Part shown: positions 1-10,712 of the stretch, piece after piece | Layout: each line of letters starts with the position of its first letter | How positions within the stretch are numbered: position 1 is the first letter of the stretch | The notes under the pieces: model-generated | The model's input: the letters and a program-made list of their open reading frames with translations, nothing else | Told to the model about the DNA's origin: nothing | Database searches by the model: none | Position numbers and translations under genes: made by a program | NCBI RefSeq assembly: GCF_004798865.1 | Contig: NW_025336088.1 | Location: 968,864 to 1,032,863, forward strand | Origin: Varanus komodoensis | Taxonomy: Eukaryota > Chordata > Lepidosauria > Squamata > Varanidae | Direction: 5' to 3' | DNA length: 64,000 nucleotides

Positions 1-921
1 ATCGTATTCTCTTGACAAAATTCTACCAGCCTGTGCCCTGCTTCATTTTGTACTCCAAGGCCAAACTTGCCTGTTATTCCAGTTATCTTTTGGCTTCCTA
101 CTTTAGCATTCCAATCCCCCATGATAATAAGGGCATCATTTTTAGGTGTTAATTCTAGAAGGTGTTGCAAGCCTTCATAGAACCGGTCAACTTCAGCCTC
201 TTCAGCACCAGTGGTTGGGGCATAGACTTGAACTACTATGATGTTGAATGGTTTGCCTTGGATTTGAACTGAGATCATTCTGTCTTTTTGGAGGTTGTAT
301 CCAAGTACTGCTTTTCCTACTCTTTTATTGACTATGAAGGCTACTCCATTTCTTCTGAGGGATTCTTGCCCGCAGTAGTATACCTGATGGTCATCTGAAT
401 TAAATTCACCCATCCCTGTCCATTTTAGTTCACTGATTCCTAAGATGGAGATGTTCAATCCTGTCATCTCTTGTTTGACCACGTTCAGTTTGCCTTGATT
501 CATAGATCTTACATTTCAGGTTCCTATGGCGTATAGATCTTTACAACATCGGACTATCCTTTCACTACCAGATACATCAACAACTGAGTGTCCTTTCGGT
601 TTTGACCCAGTCGCTTCATTCTTTCTGGTGCTACTAGTACTAGCCCCCCGCTCTTCCCCAGTAGCATATTGGATACCTTCCGACCTGAGGGGCCTATCTT
701 CTGGCGTCATATGTTTTTGCCTTTTGGTACTGTCCATGGGGTTTTCATGGCAAAGATACTGGAGTGGGTTGCCATTTCCTTCTCCAGTGGATCACGTTTT
801 GTCAGAGCTCTCTGCTATGACCTGTCCATCTGGGGTGGCCTTGCATGGCATAGCTCATAGCTTCATTGAGCTACACAAGCCCCTTCACCACAACAAGGCA
901 GTGATCCATGAAGGAGAGATT
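1..921 (-). mobile_element. RTE-BovB LINE, 5' portion, cut by window edge
   Basis: This stretch is nearly base-for-base the same as 35863-36772, the 5' third of the BovB copy further right, in the same orientation. Read on the minus strand it covers the element's 5' leader and the start of its endonuclease region. The 5' end of the element lies at about 921, where the shared sequence (ending AAGGCAGTGATCCATGAAGG) stops. The rest of the element lies left of the window. The + strand open frames here, including 526-1041, are antisense to the LINE. Confidence 0.9.
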
Positions 922-924
922 CGG

Positions 925-1142
925 ACTAGATATCAGGAAAAGTTTCCTCACTGTCAGAGCAATTTGACAGTGGAACCAGTTGCCTCGAGAGGTTGTGGGC
1001 TCTGCCACACTAGAAACATTCAGAAAGAAACTGGACAGTAATCTGAGTGGGATGGTGTAAATCGGTGTCCTGCAACAACAGGGAGTTTGACCCGATGGCC
1101 TTCATGGCTCCTTCCAACTCAACTGTTTTATGATTCTATGCT
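925..1142 (+). mobile_element. CR1 LINE 3' end
   Basis: This shows the typical amniote CR1 3' tail: a 'CAGGAAAAGTTTCCTCACTG' segment, then the 'GGGATGGTGTAAAT', 'GACCCGATGGCCTTCATGGC' and 'CCTTCCAACTCAACTGTTTT' blocks, and finally ATGATTCTATG, the short terminal repeat characteristic of CR1. It abuts the 5' end of the BovB fragment directly. Confidence 0.85.
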
Positions 1143-2969
1143 CTTATAGCTCTTATAGCTATAAACATAGTAGCAAATCTGAGGAACCAAGAAGTGTGAC
1201 TTACGTAGGATTCTTCTCATGATTATGGGGATGAAAACAGAGGTTTCAAGGAAGCTGAGCTATTTCCATTCAAAATAATAATACCATTCAGTTTTTTCAA
1301 CCATGTGCGGATCAGATCTCAGCTGTCCTTTGGATGATGCACTTTCCCAAACTCTGCAGTGTAGTTCTTAGCTCAAAAAATGTACCAAAACAAGAAGAAA
1401 GTGTGTTTTGGATAACATATGATTTAAACTAATAGCTTGAGATATAATAGATTTAGACATGTGTATTTGTGGAAAAATATGTTCAAAACACATATTTAAA
1501 TCTTTTTAATAAACCACATTAGTATGAATGGCATGGAATGGACTTATGAAAGAATGCAAGCCACACTGACACAGCCTGGAAATAGACTGACCTGTCTGTC
1601 CCTAATTCTGGCCAGGCAAACTGGAAGGACACCATGGTTATTAGTATCAAAAGCTACTACTCTGGTTCAGCAGAACCAACATGGATCACTCCCCATCCCA
1701 TTCTCATCCACCAACGAGTGCAAAGCAGTCTCACTTCTCATATTGAGCCTGAGCTCACACTAGAAAGAATCCAGATGATCTTCTTCCAAGAAAATCTGGC
1801 ATTGGGTCATTGCTACTTACTCAAAATAATTTGTTTGTTCTGCATATTTCATTGTTTCTTGGAGTGAATCTTTATTGTAGTGCAGCATTCACATAACTCT
1901 AATTAAGGACCAGGTATGTGCATTTGCTGTTAAACGCTGGCATCTTTCATTTAGCAATTAAAGTGTTTGCCATTAGTGCAAAGGTTTTTAATTTACACAG
2001 AACTGTTGGTCAGTCTGCTCTGGATAAGTCACAAAGTGCGGCTCTCCTGTCTGTACTTGCTGTGATAGAGCATCAAGGCGAATGAAGGCATGGATTATGA
2101 TATAGTCTTCAGCAATGTAAGAGCACCTTCTTCCAGCTTGGGGAGCATAACCGGGGCTGTGAGCTGAAGTCCCAGGAGCTTTCCTAACTTCAAAATAGTC
2201 ATTGCACAATGCATGCAAAGTCAAACATAGAAACAGAGTGAGTCAGAAGGGGTCTCCTGGGCCATCTGGTCTGACCGTGGGCTCCAGCTGGCTCCACTCA
2301 TAATATGCCTACATCTTTAGCCACAGAGGGTATAAACATAGTTGATGATTCAGACTGGATGTAGGAGGTTGACACCACATCAAGACTTTTTGAGGGAGCC
2401 TGGCCTGAACTCAGTGGGGAACAATTTGAGAACTCCTAAATAGGAAACTGATCACCGATCCTGTGATACCCAGACACTGTTAAAGCATTCCATGAAACAG
2501 AGAAGCAAACAACACAGTATGGTTAGGAAATATTTGAACTAATGATTAAGGGTTAAGATTAGTTTGGAAAGGGTTTTATGGAAGCAGTTGAATCAGCAGA
2601 ATTGTGAACATCAATAAATAAAATTGGAAAAAAGTACATTAGAAAGAAAGAAAAATATATGGGGAAAAAGATGCCAAGGGATATTCCACAAGTATAGCAT
2701 ATAACTTTGGTATTTGAACATGTCCATAAAAAGGTGAAAATTTTGTCTGCTATGGTCCCATTTAAATCATTCAATTCTTAATCAGAAATTAATCTAGTTT
2801 ATAAAACTAATTGTTTTTATAATTGTTATAATATAACTAATTGTTATTTATAAAAAAATAACATTGCTTTAGAATTAGAATAAAGATCACTAACATTTGT
2901 AAAGATTCTACTTTCTTTAGCAATTAATTAAATTGTGCATAGTAAGCTTTCCATCTTTAGCTGGCATTA

Positions 2970-3560
2970 TATTATTAAAATTGGTTAGTTCACCACTGCT
3001 GCATACTCAGTTAGCTTGGTTTTCCAATCTTCAACAGTTGGACGGTTTTCAGCTTTCCAATTTGAAGCAATTGATACTCTTGCCACTGTTATCATATGTT
3101 TGAATAACTCTAACATAATCTTTGGAATAGTCTCTGGTACGATACTCAATAACATATTCTTGGCTTTCATAGGAAAGTCAATTTTAAGTATTTTCTGCAT
3201 TTACTTGTGTATCTGCTACCAAAATCTTTTGATTCAATCATATGTCCAGCATTTGCTTCTTTACATTTCCAACATTTTCTGTTGTAATTCTTGTCAATTT
3301 TCTGTATATCTTTTTAGGCAACATACCACTGAAAGTACATTTTCTCTTAATGCTTGACTGGCAGTAAATTTTATATTCATTGTCCATAGGCCTTTCCATT
3401 GACAGGACAATATTTCTTCTTCAAGATTTTGCATTCAACCCTTCATACATATTTTAACTTGTTGAGTCTTAGTGTAGTATTAGAGCAGTTGTTTACAGAT
3501 TTGTTCTAGGAAAGATCTTTTCCATATTTGATTATACTGTCAAAATCCATCAGATTTCTT
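2970..3560 (-). mobile_element. Truncated L1 LINE, end of ORF2
   Basis: On the minus strand, 3200-2985 translates to an L1 ORF2 C-terminal pattern. It contains 'ITVARVSIASNWKAENRPT' followed by 'VEDWKTKLTEYA', which matches the helical stretch of L1 ORF2 downstream of the reverse transcriptase. Further frames to the right (to about 3560) continue the same kind of sequence with interruptions. It is an old fragment lacking the 5' part. The boundaries are approximate. Confidence 0.6.
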
Positions 3561-4572
3561 ATTGTGCCTTTTCCTGTTTGAGTTTCATTTTTTTTTTTTT
3601 AAATTGAAGCCAGTTTGATGGTACAGGAGCCATTCTATGTGAGGCTGTAGAGACTGGCTCCAATTTTGTAGTCAGGATCCCTATAACTTGCACTATTGTA
3701 AGCAGGTGATTACCCAACTTTACTTTAAAAATTTCCTGTGGAGATCTTTCACTGTTGCTGTGTTGATCTAGCTGTCAGGAAGGTTTTGCTAATACTCAGC
3801 TTAATCTGATTCTCTGTTACTTAAACAGTTGACCTGGGCTGTATGTAGATTGCAGCTTCCCCATGGTTGATACAGTGCTGTGGATTAAATCTGAGAAAAT
3901 ATAAGCAAAATAATTAGGGCTAAAATAAAAGTGTATGTGTGTCATTCATGAAAATCTTTAACTATTCACTCTGTCTTCAGTGAAATTATCAGGATCAGAC
4001 TAAAGAGAAGATCCCCCTTCTTAAGCTAGCTCAAAATGTTCCTCTTGGCCAGGTTCAGCTTGTAGAAAATGGGCTAAGGAGAACTGTTTGTAGGAAACAT
4101 TTTAGAGCTGATTCACACATTCATCTTCAGTGGTTGATACCTAGCAATGAAATATGTGAGCTGGCTGCAGAAAAGTATGATTTAAAAGTTCTGTAATAGC
4201 AATCAGTTGGTATTGTAGTCATGGAGGGTCTTGTAGTGTATGAACCAGAACCATAAGTAGGACACAAACCTATCAAAGCTGTAGGACAGGAGTGCCCCAG
4301 CCCTACTCCAGTATCAGCTGAAACAATGCCAACCTTCATTGGTCAAATGTAGAGAGCAGATATTCCAAGGAAGTCCTTGCAGGACAGTTGCTCCAGCTGA
4401 ATGAAGCAAGTGAACTACTCCTGTATCAAATTATTGCTGCTCATGAGTAGCAATTTCCTTTGGTGTAGGAGCTGGATAAAGTGCCCATATGCTTGATTAG
4501 ATGTATCAAAAAGTGGTGGTGAGAAGCTTTATATAATACAGCTTTATATAATGTCATGTCTCTCTCTTACAG

Positions 4573-4739
4573 ACTGTCCAAAGGGGCCTGATATCTTGGT
4601 AGTTCTCCTTTCAGTGGCTGGAGCCATCTTGCTTATTGGCTTGGCTACTCTGCTCATCTGGAAGTTGCTTATCACCATCCATGATCGGCGGGAATTTGCC
4701 AAGTTTGAAGAAGAGAGAGCCAGGGCTAGATGGGACACG
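4573..4739 (+). CDS. ITGB3: Integrin beta-3, transmembrane and cytoplasmic exon
   Basis: Encodes the single membrane span and the proximal tail of the beta-3 integrin subunit, which pairs with alpha-IIb (platelet fibrinogen receptor) or alpha-V (vitronectin receptor). The exon starts with the last two bases of an Asp codon. It then reads [14 protein letters not shown], the glycine-containing membrane helix ([15 protein letters not shown]), the membrane-proximal [12 protein letters not shown] clasp and the [13 protein letters not shown] helix. The human protein has HDRKEF and RAKWDT at these places, so the assignment to beta-3 rather than another beta subunit is firm. The acceptor is CTCTTACAG, the donor is ACG|GTAAGA, and the 167-nt exon leaves in phase 0. 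The upstream extracellular exons lie outside the window. The single difference in the juxtamembrane clasp (Arg for Lys) is conservative. Confidence 0.96.
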
Positions 4740-5934
4740 GTAAGAAATACAGAATAATATGATGGGACAGAGAATAGATCTGTACCTTTTCTCCTAAGGA
4801 GAACGGTAGACTTACAGTGGCCCATACTTCAGCTTTCTTGGTGCAGTGTACCTAATGATGTCTGTGGGCTATGCATACTACATATCTGTATCCATTTTTA
4901 TGCCTGTTTCAGGCTCCAGCTAGACGTTTCCCTAGGGAAATGTGTTAGGAGATGTTTGAGCTAATTAGTAAGCTTCCTGGAAACCAGCCCACATCTACTC
5001 CAGCATGGTGCCGTTGAAAAAAACAACACATGACTGGACATCATTGCTTTAGTATTTCCTGCCCTTTGCTCTGCTTCGGTGGCTAATACATGCAAAAGCT
5101 AGAAGAGAAACCATAATGCAATCATATAATGTTATGTTTGTACATGGTACTGGGGAGATAGAATGTGCCTTGCACTTGTTTCAGTTTCCTTAAAAAAAAT
5201 CCTAGATTTGTAGTCTTCATGAGAACAAAGAATCCTGCCCCATTTTTTGACATTCCCAGCTAAGAGTCACTGGGTTGAGAGAGCAATTGTTAATTTTATG
5301 TCCATAACATATACTGGGGGTCAAACTATGTGGGAGGGCAGGGCACCCCCCTGACATAATTAGTTCCCCATCAGACATCATTCTTGGTAGATGACCCACT
5401 TGGTACCTCGGCCAGGGTGGCTTCACTGTGCACAGTGCCCTGAGAACTGGCCAGTGCACTGAGTAGAAGCCACCTGGAGCTACACTTTATGCACACTTCT
5501 GCCGTCGGGTGAAAATGCAGGGCAAGTAAAGCCCAAATGGGCAAGTACCTTCACTTCACTTGACTGGGGCAGCAAGCAGTGTGTAAAGGGAAGAGACTCG
5601 GCTGGTGCTAAACAAAGCTCCTGCAAGTGTTGGCTGAGATTTGTGTGCCACCCCGATATGAATGGGGAGGCACTCAATCTCTACTCCTACCAGTTGGAGT
5701 CCCCTTGTTTTGACTGAGCTGTGATTCCTGATAACAAGGGGATTACTTTTCCCAGTGCCTCCCAAGCTCACAGTAGCATCCATTGTAGGGAGGAGGGCTA
5801 AGGGAGGGGTCTCATGGAAGGAGCCCAAGGTTGGAGGTGCCCTATCCCTCATAAGGACACATATTTTGACAATAAGTTAATTAGCAGGTACAAGATATGC
5901 TTCGTTTAATCTATTCTTTTCTGTTCTGTTCCAG
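4740..5934 (+). other. ITGB3: Last ITGB3 intron
   Basis: Intron of 1195 bp with donor GTAAGA at 4740 and acceptor TGTTCCAG ending at 5934. I see no recognisable repeat family and no coding exon in it. The minus-strand open frames at 5217-5852 have no supporting features. Confidence 0.85.
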
Positions 5935-6003
5935 GCCAACAACCCATTGTACAAGGGTGCCACCTCCACGTTCACCAACATCACATACCGTGGGAATTCA
6001 TGA
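5935..6003 (+). CDS. ITGB3: Integrin beta-3, last coding exon
   Basis: Completes the cytoplasmic tail: ANNPLYKGATSTF, then TNITYRGNS and stop (TGA at 6001-6003). It carries the membrane-proximal NPLY motif and the distal NITY motif, the two tyrosine sites known in beta-3 to bind talin and kindlin and to be phosphorylated. The exon joins in phase 0 to the Thr codon at 4737-4739, giving WDT-ANNPLY as in other vertebrate beta-3 tails. Two differences from the human tail as I know it are Gly for Glu after NPLYK and an end in RGNS rather than RGT, so the tail is one residue longer. Confidence 0.96.
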   Translation, partial: ANNPLYKGATSTFTNITYRGNS

Positions 6004-6984
6004 AGGGAGGAAGTACATTTCAGGCCTTCCCAGGCCTTCCCTACTCATGTTTACAGAACAGTCGGTGTTGTGTTGGCATGTCTGTTGTGTGTTTGTGATA
6101 TTTTAGCAGCTGTTGCTCAAGTTGCTCAAGAGCCTTTGCTCTTCACTGATCTGCTGTCAAGTGAGAATGACTGCATTAGCATTCTTCCAAAATTCTCTGT
6201 TTACCTCAGCTCACCCAGAACTGCGGCTGGAACCATGCATTGAAGGAGAAAGGAGGACTTACTGTTGAGTAAGCAATATACAAATCCCCAGGGGTCAGAG
6301 ACCACACTCGTTGAATAAAATTAATGGGCAGGGATGTTGAGGTATATAATCTAACTCAAAAAGGTTTTTATAATGAAGTGTGGAATTGAGGGGTTCAGAA
6401 ACAAAGTCTTGCAATTCCTAATACCAAAGCTTGAAATGGCTCAGCAAGTCACATCTAAGTATTCTTGGTGCCACTCCCTTCCCATGGAAAGTCTATTGTT
6501 GCAGAGCTTGCTTGTCAGTGTTTCCTGACTCCCAGTAGAAGTTGGAAAGTTTGGGGAATAGGGATGATGAAACTGAACTTCAAAACAGATTCAGAAATAA
6601 AATGTATTTTCTGGGGGCTTTGAAAAATGTATTTCCTGAATCCATTTCAAACTGAAGTAATTACTATATTATGAGAAAAGATGATACTATATATTTTTGA
6701 AATATTGTTCTAGTATTTTTGTCCACTTTAGGAGGTCACAGTTGTCTGCTATTTAATTTCTAGAAAGTGATGTGCATGTGTTCAAACTTTCCTGAACACT
6801 CTGTGAGCCTAACCATTCACAGATATGTAAGAGCTATTTGGTGAAGAAGGAAAATATATGTTGGAGGTACTTCATTTTCTATAATGGCATCCTATGTTCC
6901 AAGGCTCAAATTAAGCCTTCACCCAAAGGCTTCTGTACATCTTGTATAACAACTTGATCATCAAGGGATATGTTTGGGGAAGTA

Positions 6985-7055
6985 TCCATAGCTTAGTGGT
7001 ATGGACATGCTTTGCATAGAAAGGGTTGAAGGATTAATCCTCATTGTCAAGTTTA
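6985..7055 (+). mobile_element. Degraded tRNA-derived SINE head
   Basis: The sequence AGCTTAGTGGTATGGACATG followed by CTTTGCATAGAAAGGGTTGA resembles the A-box and B-box head of tRNA-derived SINEs (…CTCAGTGGTAGAGCATCTGC…). The B box is eroded and no 3' body is clear. It is too degenerate to be a tRNA gene. Confidence 0.35.
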
Positions 7056-8453
7056 AAGCATGTAAACTAAAGCAAGAACCTGCTCATCAGAATGGAATAA
7101 GTATCTCTGCCAGTATGTCTGCATCCACATACTCCAAAGTCCTCAGTGTCTGCCTGTAGATGCATTCTCCTCACTCCTGCTTTTTACTCAGGGAACCAAA
7201 AATCCACCTTAAAGCAAAGAAATACTTCAGTGTCCTAAATGTCCAAACCACTGCCTCCAAAACTGTCCTCAGGTATGTTAAAGTGAGGAGAGGACATGCT
7301 GCAGCCAGTGAACCTCACTTCTCTGTGCCTTTGTTACCCAATATGTGTAAGACAAGTAGAAAGAGTCCTCCACTTTCCTCAGGCTATGAAATGCTCTTGC
7401 ACAAGGGGGTGTTTTCACTGCTGGCCCATCTGCACCCCTTGTGGCTGCTCAGTCTCTAAAGGCCCACACTCATTTCTAGATGTGGGGGCAGCAGCACAGT
7501 ACCCTTCCCGCCTTCCTGTCCTGGGTCCAAGTCAGCCACTCACACCAGCCCTCCTGTTGCCCAGCTGCAGCCTTCCCCAACTGGGTGCCTTCCCATGGTG
7601 ACTGACTATGGGCTTCTCTGCATAAGGCATTTGTTTTATACTTGTCGTCCCTTACTCATGGAAGTTTGTAGGGCCTTCTCCCAACATCATCATCCTTCAG
7701 GGCCTCTTCACAGTTTTCCAGCCATTTACACAATTTTGGGGGGAAACGTCTAGTATTTTCTAGATGCTGCCATTGTTTGCTACAAAAGCTAGGGTAGTTT
7801 TACAATTCCACTCTGTACCAGTGTACCATGTTGTCTTGTGTAATGGGTAGTAATGAAAAAGCCTTGTGTGGAGGGCACTCTGTAAGTATGTCAGGAAGAT
7901 GGAAGAAGAGTCCTTGATGAAGCGGGATCTTATATGCCTCATGCAAAGAAGCCCTGTACCTCCCATCAACTAAATGGACATAGAAGTATCCTCCCAAGGG
8001 CACCAGGTTGGGGAAGCTTATACATATTTCTTACATGTATAACTTTCTTACACTATGCAACCCTCCCACAACCCAGCACATTTCTGTCACAAATATCTGC
8101 CTCTGGAATGTTTTTTTAAAAAGGAGACAGTGCTGCAACTAGGATAGGCTATTGGGGATGATGGAACACAGGTTCGCTATTAGAAGAAGCTTGAGTTCCT
8201 TTTTGAGGGAGTCTCTGACAACAATTCACACAGTACCAATTTGCTTCTTTTCTACTGGCCCTGGAAATTATTCCCCAGGATTTCTTAGTCAGCATCCCAT
8301 GTGCATGGTTACCAACTGTGGTGAATTTGTAGGCAGAGTGGAGTCAGGAAATGGCTCTGCTCCCTCCTTTTAAATGGGGGGTAGGCAGGAGTGTAAAATT
8401 GGTTTAAAAAAGAGGTTTGGCAGTGTTGTGAAGTCATGCCTGTAGCACATGCA

Positions 8454-8459
8454 AATAAA
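8454..8459 (+). promoter_or_regulatory. ITGB3: Poly(A) signal, probable ITGB3 distal site
   Basis: AATAAA in the context GCAAATAAAATC, followed within 40 bases by a GT/T-rich stretch (CTTGTTGTGCTTTTCC). This is the arrangement of a functional cleavage and polyadenylation site, and it is the best such site downstream of the ITGB3 stop codon. Confidence 0.6.
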
Positions 8460-8879
8460 ATCAAATTGTCTCAGACCACTGGCTTGTTGTGCTTTTCCTA
8501 TTCATGTTTGCTTTTACCTCAATATCTTTAATATCAATATAAATTATACTGCAGAATAAATATGTTGCTGACACAAATCTACAAATTCATTAACTCCAAA
8601 ATGTATGGAAAAGGGCAATCTTATATGGGTCTTCTCAGAAGTAAATTTTATTGAACAATGGGACTTATTTTAAGGCAAATGGATGGACTATGCAGCCTAA
8701 AATAATCAGTAGTTTGGAGTACATTCCCTAGATGGGAAAGGCTAAAGTGCTTAGGAAAGACATCAGTTGCGTGGCATGATAGCAATATGTACGATTATAA
8801 ATTATGCAAACAACAGAATGTGAGATGTGTCTCATAATACTAGATTCAGAGTACACGAAGTGCTTTTCACACAGCATAG

Positions 8880-9180
8880 AACTGTAAGTGTTGAAATGGG
8901 CCATTTAGGTGACCAAGTTGAACCCCCCCCACTTGGTGCACTTTAAAGCAGCCCTGATCCAGGGCCCTCTAAGCCTTTGCTTGGATATGTGCAGCAACAA
9001 GAGAGCCTACCACTTCACTAGGCAGTTGGTTTCATAATTGGCTACCTACTTTGGCTGTTAGGAAGTTTTTCTTGATGTGCAACCAAAACCTGCTTTCCTT
9101 TTACTTAAGCAGAGCTCTCTAGGATTGTCCAGGGCCTATTACATGCTGGCTCAAGGACATCTTGGAGCCATCTGAGGCCC
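8880..9180 (-). mobile_element. CR1 LINE 3' end, antisense
   Basis: Read on the + strand this is the reverse complement of a CR1 3' region: a 'GGGCCATTTAGGTGACCAAG' start, a TTGAACCCCCCC block, 'AGAGCCTACCACTTCACTAG', 'GGAAGTTTTTCTTGATGTGC' and the Pro/Lys-rich end. It is diverged, and the terminal ATTCTATG repeats are eroded. Confidence 0.65.
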
Positions 9181-9289
9181 ACTGTAATATATTCACTAGA
9201 CACTTCCAGGACAATCTGTATTCACCAGAACTCAGACTCCAATGGTATAGCAGTTGAATCTGGTGAGATATCCAGAGCACAGCCTAGTT

Positions 9290-10015
9290 GTGTTGGATGA
9301 GTACCTGTTACTACAACTCAAGGATGATAACAAGGTGCTTGAACAGGCTAGTGTGACCATGTCAGTACTGGATCCTTGCTCCACTTGACTAATAGAACTC
9401 AGTAAGGAGGGAACTGCTAGCTGGGTCAGGGAGTTGATTAATGCTTTCCTGTGAAAAGAACTGGTCCCTGGCCGCCTGAAACAAGCAGTGGTGAGACCAC
9501 TCCCAAAGAAAACCCTCCCTGGACACAGAAGAATTCAACAATTTTAGGCTGGTGGCAATTATCCCTTCCGTGGCAAAGTTCCTGAGTGGTGGCCAACCAG
9601 CTTCAGCCACTCTTGGATGAGACTCATTATCTGGATCTATTTCAGCTGGGGTTCAGGTCTGGTTTTGTACAGAAACAGCTTTGGCCACCCTGATGACCTA
9701 TGCTTGGAGATAGACAGGGGGAATGCAACCTTGTTGGTTCTTCTGGACCTCTCAGCAGCCTTTGATACCATTGGCCATGGTATCCTTATGGGGCCACTGA
9801 GTTGGGTGCGAGAGGGCACTGCATTGCAGTGGTTCCACTCCCACTTGGATGGTAGGCTTCAGAAGGTGGTGCTTGGAGGATATTGCTCTCTTAGATCCTC
9901 CAGTATGAGGTTCCTCAGGGGTCAGTCTTCTCTCCCACACAATTTTAACATCTACATGAAACTGCTGAGTGAAGTCTTCCAGAGTTTAGGGTGTGTTGTC
10001 ATCAATATGATGATT
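9290..10015 (+). mobile_element. L2/CR1-clade LINE reverse transcriptase fragment
   Basis: On the + strand, 9617-10015 encodes an RT palm segment with LLVLLDLSAAFDTIGHGIL, then ALQWFHSHLDGRLQKVVLGG and a FNIYMKLLSEVF stretch, the order found in L2/CR1-type RTs. Upstream, 9340-9610 carries the preceding 'fingers' region with interrupted frames. The YADD box is not intact (the downstream frame reads VINMM). The fragment is broken and not coding. Confidence 0.75.
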
Positions 10016-10019
10016 TGAA

Positions 10020-10430
10020 AATTATACTTCTATTGATACAACCAAAAATGTATTTGCCTTTTTTTGCAGATACATCACACTGCTGACTCACATGCAGTGT
10101 GTGATTGGCCACAATATGAGATCCTATGCTGTTGCCAAACCAGGTGTCTCACATTTTATACCTGTGCCTTTAATTTCTATTTTTAAATGAAGAACTTTGC
10201 ACTTGTCTCTGTTGAATTTCATTTTGCTGTTGCCTGCTCATTTTCTTAACTGGTCAAGACCATATTAATTTTTTCCCTATCTTTTAAAGTATAAGCTATC
10301 CCATTCAAGTGTCATTTACAATATGATAAACATTTTCCCCACCTGTCCTTTTCTCCACATCAGTAATAAATACTTTATTTCTGGAATCTGTGGCCACATG
10401 CGATATGAGGATGGCTGATAGCTGATACTG
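10020..10430 (-). mobile_element. CR1-like antisense remnant
   Basis: The stretch 'GAAGAACTTTGCACTTGTCT' followed by 'CTGTTGAATTTCATTTTGCT', a GTCAAGACCAT block and a 'GTCATTTACAATATGATAAA' block resembles a repeat segment found antisense in CR1-type elements of birds and reptiles. It lies directly after the L2/CR1 RT fragment. Family assignment is by recall of this pattern, and the boundaries are approximate. Confidence 0.4.
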
Positions 10431-10439
10431 GGATAACAA

Positions 10440-10712
10440 TATAAATATGATGGTTGTATAGTTGTAAAGTTGTGTCCAACCCCTCACAACCCAATAGACA
10501 ACATTCCTTCAGGCTCTCCTGTGTCCATGGGGTTTTCATGGCAAGGATACTGAAGTGGGTTGCCATTTCCTTCTCCAGTGGATCACCTTTTGTCAGAGTT
10601 CTCTGCTATGACATGTGCATCTTGGGTGCCCCTGTATGGCATAGCTCATAGCTTCATTGTGCTATACAAGCCCATTCGCCACAGCAAGGCAGTGATCCAT
10701 GAAGGGGTGGCC
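10440..10712 (-). mobile_element. Internally deleted BovB: 3' tail joined to 5' head
   Basis: The left part (about 10455-10515, TTGTAAAGTTGTGTCCAACC then CCTCACAACCCAATAGACAA) matches the BovB 3' end seen at 33583-33640. The right part (10521-10712, TGTCCATGGGGTTTTCATGG onward to GTGATCCATGAAGG) matches the BovB 5' end seen at 36590-36768. The roughly 2.9 kb in between is missing. The copy therefore keeps both termini, like a miniature non-autonomous form, but it could equally be a single deletion. Confidence 0.75.

Larger units (their letters stand above)
1..4572 (+). other. ITGB3: ITGB3 intron (3' part)
   Basis: Non-coding sequence upstream of the ITGB3 transmembrane exon. The intron's 5' end is outside the window. 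It ends in a clear acceptor (pyrimidine tract then TTACAG at 4567-4572). It holds a BovB fragment (1-921), a CR1 3' end (925-1142) and an L1 tail (about 2970-3560), plus a stretch at 3990-4440 with short open pieces that I could not identify. The remainder (1143-2969 and 3561-3989) is AT-rich, and I see no gene in it. Confidence 0.75.
6004..8480 (+). other. ITGB3: ITGB3 3' untranslated region
   Basis: Runs from the stop codon to the cleavage region after the poly(A) signal at 8454-8459. A 3' UTR of about 2.4 kb fits the long 3' UTR known for mammalian ITGB3. Earlier AATAAA hexamers near 6316 and 6596 could give shorter transcripts. Apart from one degraded tRNA-type SINE (about 6985-7055) I see no repeat. 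The end is inferred from signal and context, not from a transcript. Confidence 0.6.

Noticed and set aside
526-1041. 171-aa + strand open frame near the left edge.
   Set aside because: It is antisense to a BovB fragment and runs on into a CR1 tail; no gene signal.
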